The position numbers and the translations under genes are program-made. From positions 1 through 5,049 of the forward strand of contig JALWRY010000277.1 in the NCBI GenBank assembly GCA_027080445.1: a stretch of 5,049 nt of DNA. Direction: 5' to 3'. This stretch comes from Thiohalobacter sp. (GTDB lineage: Bacteria > Pseudomonadota > Gammaproteobacteria > DSM-19610). Shown here piece after piece: positions 1-5,049 of the stretch. The notes beneath the pieces were generated by a model. It searched no databases. It saw only the letters and a list, made by a program, of their open reading frames with translations, and had not been told where the DNA came from. How positions within the stretch are numbered: the first letter of the stretch is position 1; the number at the start of each line of letters is the position of its first letter.

Positions 1-2002
<2,002 letters not shown>

Positions 2003-2007
2003 AGGGA

Positions 2008-2036
2008 TTAAGTAATGCGTCGGGTTTCAGTATCAT
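2008..2036 (+). promoter_or_regulatory. candidate sigma70 promoter for the aminotransferase gene
   Basis: TTAAGT (2008-2013, 3 of 6 matches to the -35 consensus) is followed after exactly 17 bp by TATCAT (2031-2036, 5 of 6 to the -10). Transcription would begin near 2043, giving a leader of about 35 nt before the GTG start at 2077. The good -10 and ideal spacing support it; the weak -35 does not. No equally good promoter was found on the opposite strand for uvrB. Confidence 0.45.
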
Positions 2037-2037
2037 G

Positions 2038-2055
2038 GGCTGCCATCATGCAGCC
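2038..2055. repeat. perfect inverted repeat in the divergent intergenic region (possible operator)
   Basis: GGCTGC (2038-2043) and GCAGCC (2050-2055) are perfect inverted arms around the 6-nt centre CATCAT. The palindrome starts 2 bp after the proposed -10 of the aminotransferase promoter and lies 36 bp upstream of the uvrB start. It could be an operator for either gene or a hairpin at the 5' end of the aminotransferase mRNA. It is not an E. coli-type LexA box, because its CTG and CAG are 8 bp apart instead of 10. Confidence 0.5.
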
Positions 2056-2063
2056 ATTATCAA

Positions 2064-2068
2064 AAGGA
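2064..2068 (+). promoter_or_regulatory. ribosome binding site that sets the aminotransferase start
   Basis: AAGGA ends 8 nt before the GTG at 2077. An in-frame ATG at 2035 would add 14 residues, but it overlaps the proposed -10 and has no Shine-Dalgarno sequence, so GTG 2077 is preferred. Confidence 0.7.
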
Positions 2069-2076
2069 TCGCCGGA

Positions 2077-3267
2077 GTGAACGACATCACCCTGTCACAA
2101 CGCGTGCAACGGGTTAAGCCCTCACCGACCCTTGCCGTCACCGCACGCGCCGCCGAACTGCGCGCCGCCGGCAAGGACATTATCGGCCTGGGCGCCGGCG
2201 AACCGGATTTCGACACGCCCGACCACATCAAGGAAGCCGCAATCCAGGCGATCCGCCACGGCGCTACCCGCTACACGGCGGTGGATGGCACGGCGGAACT
2301 CAAAAGCGCCATTATAAACAAGTTTCAGCGCGATAACGGGCTAAGCTACGCGGCCGACCAGATTCTGGTGTCCTGCGGCGGCAAACAGAGCTTCTACAAC
2401 CTGTGCCAGGCGCTGCTGAACCCCGGCGACGAGGTTATCATCCCCGCCCCCTACTGGGTTTCCTACCCGGATATGGTCAGGCTGGCCGATGGCGAGCCGG
2501 TCATCGTGCGCGCCGGGCTGGAACAGCGCTTCAAGATCACGCCGGAACAGCTGGAAGCAGCGATCACGCCGAAGACACGCCTGTTTGTGCTCAACAGCCC
2601 CTCAAACCCCACAGGCGTCGCCTACAGCCGCACCGAACTGGAAGCACTGGCGTCAGTATTGCTGAAAAACCCGCAGATCCTGGTGGCTACAGATGACATG
2701 TACGAGCACATCCTGTGGACCGACGCACCATTCGTGAACATCGTCAACGCCGCGGAAGACCTGATGCCCCGCACCATTGTGCTGAACGGTGTCTCCAAGG
2801 CCTACGCCATGACAGGCTGGCGCATCGGTTATGCCGGCGGTCCCGGGCCGCTGATCCAGGCGATGAAGAAAATCCAGTCGCAAAGCACCTCGAACCCGGC
2901 GGCGGTATCCCAGGCGGCAGCCTGTGAGGCGCTGGACGGCGACCAGTCCTGCATCGCCCCCATGCTGACTGCTTTCCACAAGCGGCATGATTTCGTGGTC
3001 GCAACGCTGAATGCGCTGGACGGCGTGCGCTGCGCCGAAGCCGATGGCACCTTTTACGCCTTCCCGGACTTCAGTGAGGTCATCGAGCGGCTGGATGGCA
3101 TCAACGATGACATCGAGCTTGCCGAACACCTGCTGCAGGCGGCCGGCGTCGCCCTGGTGCCGGGTTCGGCTTTCGGTTCACCCGGTTACCTGCGCCTGTC
3201 GTTCGCGACCGGCATGGATACGCTGAAGGATGCGCTCGGGCGTATTGCCGGGGCGCTGAATACCTGA
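2077..3267 (+). CDS. aatA: aspartate aminotransferase-type class I PLP aminotransferase
   Basis: This is a cytoplasmic fold-type I, PLP-dependent aminotransferase of the AatA (class Ib aspartate aminotransferase) kind. Such enzymes exchange amino groups between aspartate and 2-oxoglutarate, giving oxaloacetate and glutamate; some also accept prephenate or aromatic substrates. With the GTG start the protein has 396 residues, normal for the family. Visible motifs are GLGAGEPDFDTP near the N terminus, PYWVSYPD with Trp127, SPSNPTG with Asn177, the cofactor-contacting ATDDMY (Asp206, Tyr209), SKAYAMTGWR with the Schiff-base Lys241 and phosphate-binding Arg249, and LRLSFA with substrate-carboxylate Arg373. 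The gene diverges from uvrB across 74 bp. The tRNA-Asn promoter begins 11 bp after its stop with no terminator between, so readthrough into the tRNA is likely. Substrate range cannot be settled from sequence; the family call is secure and the symbol is a best match. Confidence 0.95.
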   Translation: MNDITLSQRVQRVKPSPTLAVTARAAELRAAGKDIIGLGAGEPDFDTPDHIKEAAIQAIRHGATRYTAVDGTAELKSAIINKFQRDNGLSYAADQILVSCGGKQSFYNLCQALLNPGDEVIIPAPYWVSYPDMVRLADGEPVIVRAGLEQRFKITPEQLEAAITPKTRLFVLNSPSNPTGVAYSRTELEALASVLLKNPQILVATDDMYEHILWTDAPFVNIVNAAEDLMPRTIVLNGVSKAYAMTGWRIGYAGGPGPLIQAMKKIQSQSTSNPAAVSQAAACEALDGDQSCIAPMLTAFHKRHDFVVATLNALDGVRCAEADGTFYAFPDFSEVIERLDGINDDIELAEHLLQAAGVALVPGSAFGSPGYLRLSFATGMDTLKDALGRIAGALNT

Positions 3268-3277
3268 ACCGGTGCAG

Positions 3278-3306
3278 TTGACCGGTCACGGGCAGTTCCG
3301 TAGAAT
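3278..3306 (+). promoter_or_regulatory. strong sigma70-type promoter of tRNA-Asn
   Basis: TTGACC (3278-3283, 5 of 6) and TAGAAT (3301-3306, 5 of 6) are separated by the ideal 17 bp. The -10 is followed directly by the GC-rich CCCCGGC, the kind of discriminator known from stable-RNA promoters under stringent control. The predicted start near 3313 gives a leader of about 16 nt for RNase P to remove. Confidence 0.8.
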
Positions 3307-3328
3307 CCCCGGCTTCGCGGAACGCGAT

Positions 3329-3404
3329 TCCCCGGTAGCTCAGTCGGTAGAGCGGGTGACTGTTAATCACTAGGTCGGCAGTTCGAGCCTGTCCCGGGGA
3401 GCCA
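3329..3404 (+). tRNA. tRNA-Asn (anticodon GTT)
   Basis: The full cloverleaf can be built by hand. The acceptor stem is TCCCCGG (3329-3335) with CCGGGGA (3394-3400). The D stem is GCTC/GAGC (3338-3341, 3350-3353). The anticodon stem is GGTGA/TCACT with loop CTGTTAA and anticodon GTT at 3362-3364. The T stem is GGCAG/CTGTC (one G-U pair) around TTCGAGC. The discriminator is G3401 and CCA is encoded at 3402-3404. It matches the E. coli tRNA-Asn layout closely. It has its own promoter and a terminator 16 nt downstream. Confidence 0.97.
3377..3404 (+). other. inferred attachment site (attL side) in the 3' end of tRNA-Asn
   Basis: P4-type integrases commonly insert elements at the T arm and 3' end of tRNA genes, leaving the tRNA intact. 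Here an integrase of that type begins about 620 bp downstream and composition drops just past the tRNA. The other repeat copy (attR) would lie outside the window, so the exact core cannot be defined. This is inference from context, not a seen duplication. Confidence 0.4.
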
Positions 3405-3420
3405 TATCAATACGTATACA

Positions 3421-3446
3421 AGCCCTCGTTTCGAGGGCTTTTTTTT
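3421..3446 (+). terminator. intrinsic terminator after tRNA-Asn
   Basis: AGCCCTCG (3421-3428) pairs perfectly with CGAGGGCT (3432-3439) around a TTT loop, and T3439-T3446 form an eight-T run. This is a textbook rho-independent terminator for the tRNA and for any readthrough from the aminotransferase gene. Confidence 0.93.
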
Positions 3447-3542
3447 CGGCTTACACTGCGGAAAGTGCTTGATATACAGGGTTTATCGAGTGATAGCCGA
3501 ATCACCATCCAGAAATATTTCCTCGTTTGCATGATGCAGCCT

Positions 3543-3559
3543 GTCTCATCCTGACACAG
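3543..3559 (+). repeat. 17-bp dispersed direct repeat, copy 1
   Basis: GTCTCATCCTGACACAG recurs at 3942-3958 with 15 of 17 bases identical. The copies flank most of the integrase upstream region. They could be integrase or excisionase binding sites; function is not demonstrated. Confidence 0.45.
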
Positions 3560-3584
3560 GCCAAAGCAGGGCAGCGCAACATTT

Positions 3585-3606
3585 AGTGTCCCTAAAAGTG
3601 TCCCTA
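3585..3606 (+). repeat. tandem decamer AGTGTCCCTA, possible integrase arm-type sites
   Basis: Two perfect copies, 3585-3594 and 3597-3606, are separated by AA (12-bp period, about one helical turn). Paired GTGTCCC-type decamers occur, to my recollection, in the attachment regions of P4-type integrases, whose N-terminal domain binds arm sites. The location between the tRNA and the integrase gene fits that role. Confidence 0.5.
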
Positions 3607-3768
3607 GTAGCCTCCTGGGCAATGGGGTTATAGGTTTCCTCCAGGACCTCTCAACCAAGCGCGCATTCCAGAGACACCGATACGGTGTACCAGAACCAAC
3701 AGGCCTCAGGGTAAAGCCACTCAATACCGCATCTGCGAACTTGCATCCCCAAGATCTCATGAGAATCT

Positions 3769-3789
3769 GAACAGGTTGAAAACCTGTTC
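3769..3789. repeat. perfect 9-bp hairpin
   Basis: GAACAGGTT (3769-3777) and AACCTGTTC (3781-3789) are perfect arms around GAA. There is no T run on either side, so it is not an ordinary intrinsic terminator. It could be a dispersed REP-like palindrome or a protein-binding site in the element end. Confidence 0.6.
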
Positions 3790-3941
3790 TCCCACGCATG
3801 AGGTAGTGATGGCCCTTAGAACTTTTCTACGTCCCAATGCCAGCGTCATCGGAAGACGGCGCCTCATTGGCTTACCACATCCGGGCTCTCTGCAAATAGC
3901 TGGGCAAGGAAAGATTCTGCATGCTCAAACGCACGCAAACC

Positions 3942-3958
3942 GTCTCATTCTGACGCAG
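3942..3958 (+). repeat. 17-bp dispersed direct repeat, copy 2
   Basis: GTCTCATTCTGACGCAG matches the copy at 3543-3559 at 15 of 17 positions. It lies 63 bp before the integrase start, where integrase promoter or operator sequences would be expected. Confidence 0.45.
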
Positions 3959-4021
3959 ATTTTGTGGTGTTGAATCAGGTCGTTACGGTTAACTCATTGA
4001 ACCATTCAAGGCATCAAACAC

Positions 4022-4486
4022 ATGAATCGCAGAGTTTTAACAAACGCCACCGTAAAGAATACGCGCGCAACCGATAAGGTACGTGAAATCGCTGACCATA
4101 GTTGTCCGGGCTTACGCCTCAAGATTACCCCTGCCGGGCGACGTATCTGGATCTACCGTTACCGGGACAAGAGGACCCGCAAGTTGGTCAAAATTACACT
4201 CGGCCGTTATCCTGCCCTGTCACTGGTCGATGCCCGGGCCCGCTGGGTGACGCTCTCAGGCGCCACCAATCCCAAGGCGGCATATCAGCGTGCATTGGAC
4301 CGTGAGATGGCAGAGGATGACGCTCTACTGCAGGAAGACAAAAAAGATACTATCTCTACCCTGGTGCAAGACTATGTCGAGCACGCCCGACGCAGCAAAA
4401 AGTCCTGGAAAAAAGACAAGCAAATGCTTTACAACCACCTGATGCCACGCTATGAGCACCTGGCTGCGTATTCCGGCCCAAGGTGA
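4022..4486 (+). pseudogene. P4-type tyrosine recombinase (integrase), truncated after the N-terminal third
   Basis: The 154-residue reading is the start of a P4-like integrase, the enzyme that inserts and excises islands at tRNA genes. Residues 1 to about 85 form the arm-DNA-binding (DUF4102-type) domain: GLRLKITPAGRRIWIYRYR, then KLVKITLGRYPALSLVDARA. From about 111 the SAM-like core-binding domain begins (ISTLVQDYVEHARRSKKSWKKDKQML). Family members are usually about 400 residues. The rest of the core-binding domain and the whole catalytic domain with its R-H-R-Y residues are absent, and no continuation is seen downstream. The reading loses family resemblance after EHLAA (residue 149, ending at 4468). 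Residues 150-154 are encoded by the first repeat of the IS-like array, where TGA stops it. The ATG at 4022 has a weak AAGG 10 nt upstream and gives the expected family N terminus. The truncated product cannot recombine DNA but might still bind arm sites. Confidence 0.85.
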
Positions 4487-4560
4487 ACAGTCATTCTGGT
4501 TCAACGTGAACACCTGTTCTGGTCGAACGTGAACACCCATTCCGGTTCAAGGTGAACACT
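4469..4560 (+). repeat. four direct 23-bp repeats, probable IS21-type end (right-end-like orientation)
   Basis: Units start at 4469, 4492, 4515 and 4538, an exact 23-bp period without spacers. Each begins (C/T)(A/G)TTC(C/T)GG and ends (C/G)GTGAACA(C/G), with small differences in the middle. Multiple repeats inside the ends, serving as transposase-binding sites, are known for IS21-family and Tn7-like elements. In this orientation the array ends in ...GTGAACA at 4558, which would suit the 3' CA terminus of a right end. It begins directly after the last integrase-like codon. Confidence 0.75.
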
Positions 4561-4624
4561 TTTCGGGATTTTCCGGAATCGCTGTTCACGATCCCGGAAT
4601 GGGTGTTCACGTTGAACCGGAATC
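4560..4624 (-). repeat. same repeat in inverted orientation, probable IS21-type left end
   Basis: On the minus strand, 4624-4602 matches the direct units closely (starts GATTCCGG, ends GTGAACACC). It is followed without a gap by 4601-4581, a 21-bp version (CATTCCGG...GTGAACAGC). Next comes a degenerate unit, 4580-4560, that keeps GATTCCGG but not the GTGAACA half. Read on the plus strand these begin TGTTCACG, as expected for the left terminus of an element whose istA lies to the right. Confidence 0.7.
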
Positions 4625-5049
4625 ATTCTCAACGCATTGTTTTGTCAATTAGTTTGGTAGGCTCTCCCGCTTTTTGGGAGTGGTCATGCCAGCCAAGAGG
4701 ACGACAATGCGAAAAATCCGCGAAATCCTACGATTACGACACGCCGGGCTGACGATCCGGCAGATCAAAGCCAGCACCAAGCTCAGTGTCGGCGCCATCC
4801 AGAAACTGCTGACCAAAGCCGGGGCGCTGGGCCTGGCTTGGCCACTGCCATCGGAGTTGACTGACGACCAGCTGGCCCGACTGTTCTATCCGGGCGCAGA
4901 TCCCTGTGTCTCCCGCCGTTTCCAGATACCCGACTGGTCTGTCGTCCATCAGGAACTCAAGCGCAAGGGGATGACCAAGCAACTGCTGTGGGACGACTGC
5001 ATGGATGCAGGAGGTAGGGCAACGCAGGAGCAGTTGCCGAGGAGTACAC
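4583..5049 (+). mobile_element. IS21-family insertion sequence, left part (runs off window)
   Basis: An istA gene is preceded by TGTTCAC-type terminal repeats, the arrangement of IS21-family elements (istA then istB, ends 5'-TG...CA-3'). The left tip is placed at the TG of 4583 because TGTTCAC...CCGGAATG there mirrors the end of the direct array at 4558. A tip at 4604, or one including the whole array from 4469, is possible. istB and the right end lie outside the window. No target-site duplication can be checked. Confidence 0.65.
4686..5049 (+). CDS. istA: IS21-family transposase IstA, N-terminal part (cut by window edge)
   Basis: IstA is the DDE transposase of IS21 elements; it binds the ends and cuts and joins DNA with help from the ATPase IstB. 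The visible 121 residues cover the N-terminal DNA-binding part. Landmarks are MRKIREILRL, a helix-turn-helix at about 21-42 (GLTIRQIKASTKLSVGAIQK), the family phrase GLAWPLP (49-55), and PDWSVVHQELKRKGMTKQLLW (82-102). The DDE catalytic core would follow beyond the window. The ATG at 4686 is chosen because GGGAG (4676-4680) lies 5 nt upstream and the N terminus matches relatives; Met8 is a weaker alternative. After residue 105 the expected family sequence (acidic residues, then a DGY(G/R)YS-like stretch) is not seen. Instead MDAGGRATQEQLPRST follows in frame, so a junction or divergence near 5000 is possible. Confidence 0.85.
   Translation, partial: MPAKRTTMRKIREILRLRHAGLTIRQIKASTKLSVGAIQKLLTKAGALGLAWPLPSELTDDQLARLFYPGADPCVSRRFQIPDWSVVHQELKRKGMTKQLLWDDCMDAGGRATQEQLPRST

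Larger units (their letters stand above)
3447..4021. other. gene-free stretch between tRNA-Asn terminator and integrase
   Basis: I see no convincing gene here. The longest open readings (minus strand 3407-3799, plus strand 3776-3973) have low-complexity or unfamiliar sequence and no credible ribosome binding site. Composition is lower in G+C than the core genes (26/60 in 3481-3540). The stretch holds a tandem decamer, a dispersed 17-bp repeat pair and a hairpin, listed separately. It probably represents the left end of the integrated element, with integrase-binding sites and the integrase promoter. Confidence 0.6.

Noticed and set aside
2035..2076. Longer aminotransferase start at ATG 2035
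   Set aside because: It would overlap the promoter -10 and the palindrome, has no ribosome binding site and adds residues that homologues lack; GTG 2077 has AAGGA at 8 nt.
3303..3335. Repeated GAATCCCCGG / GATTCCCCGG just before and at the tRNA start
   Set aside because: The first copy is part of the -10 and discriminator, the second is the tRNA acceptor strand. With only ten imperfect bases, it is likely coincidental.
3407..3799. Open reading of 130 codons on the minus strand across the tRNA downstream region
   Set aside because: It overlaps the terminator, and its sequence is rich in Arg, Cys and Trp with no recognisable domain or ribosome binding site. The hairpin at 3769-3789 and the decamers lie inside it. 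It is most likely chance.
3776..3973. 65-codon plus-strand reading before the integrase
   Set aside because: It starts inside the hairpin, lacks a Shine-Dalgarno sequence and has no family resemblance.
4469..4624. Repeat array as CRISPR or plasmid iterons
   Set aside because: The units abut without variable spacers, which rules out CRISPR. Iterons were considered because of the tandem 23-bp period, but there is no replication gene, copies occur in both orientations and istA follows directly.

Overview
The window looks like a proteobacterial chromosome, most likely gammaproteobacterial, in which a conserved housekeeping block is followed by the start of an island at a tRNA gene. The evidence is a UvrB that reads almost residue for residue like the E. 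coli type, an AatA-type aspartate aminotransferase, E. coli-like sigma70 promoters and a proteobacterial tRNA-Asn. From memory, the order uvrB / aminotransferase / tRNA-Asn is also seen in pseudomonads and relatives. The species cannot be named. The core is GC-rich (hand count of 2401-2460: 40/60 G+C).

Core half, 1-3446. uvrB fills the minus strand from 2002 to the left edge and lacks only its last few codons. After 74 bp of divergent intergenic DNA, holding a candidate promoter and a perfect 6-bp-arm palindrome, the aminotransferase gene runs on the plus strand (2077-3267). Next come a strong sigma70-like promoter with a GC-rich discriminator, a complete tRNA-Asn(GTT) with encoded CCA (3329-3404), and an intrinsic terminator (3421-3446).

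Accessory half, 3447-5049. Composition falls (3481-3540: 26/60 G+C) and a gene-free stretch of about 575 bp carries short repeats and a perfect hairpin. It leads into the N-terminal third of a P4-type tyrosine integrase (4022-4486). The layout fits an element integrated at the 3' end of the tRNA-Asn gene. The integrase reading stops where a set of 23-bp-period repeats begins: four direct copies (4469-4560), then two clear and one degenerate copy in the opposite orientation (4560-4624). The istA transposase gene of an IS21-family element starts at 4686 and runs off the right edge. The repeats look like the multiple terminal repeats of IS21-type elements, and their two orientations suggest a right end lying next to a left end.

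I found no clearly new biological system. The most noteworthy features are the two-orientation repeat array that truncates the integrase, the palindrome in the uvrB/aminotransferase intergenic region, and the apparent loss of IstA-like sequence after residue 105 of the transposase.
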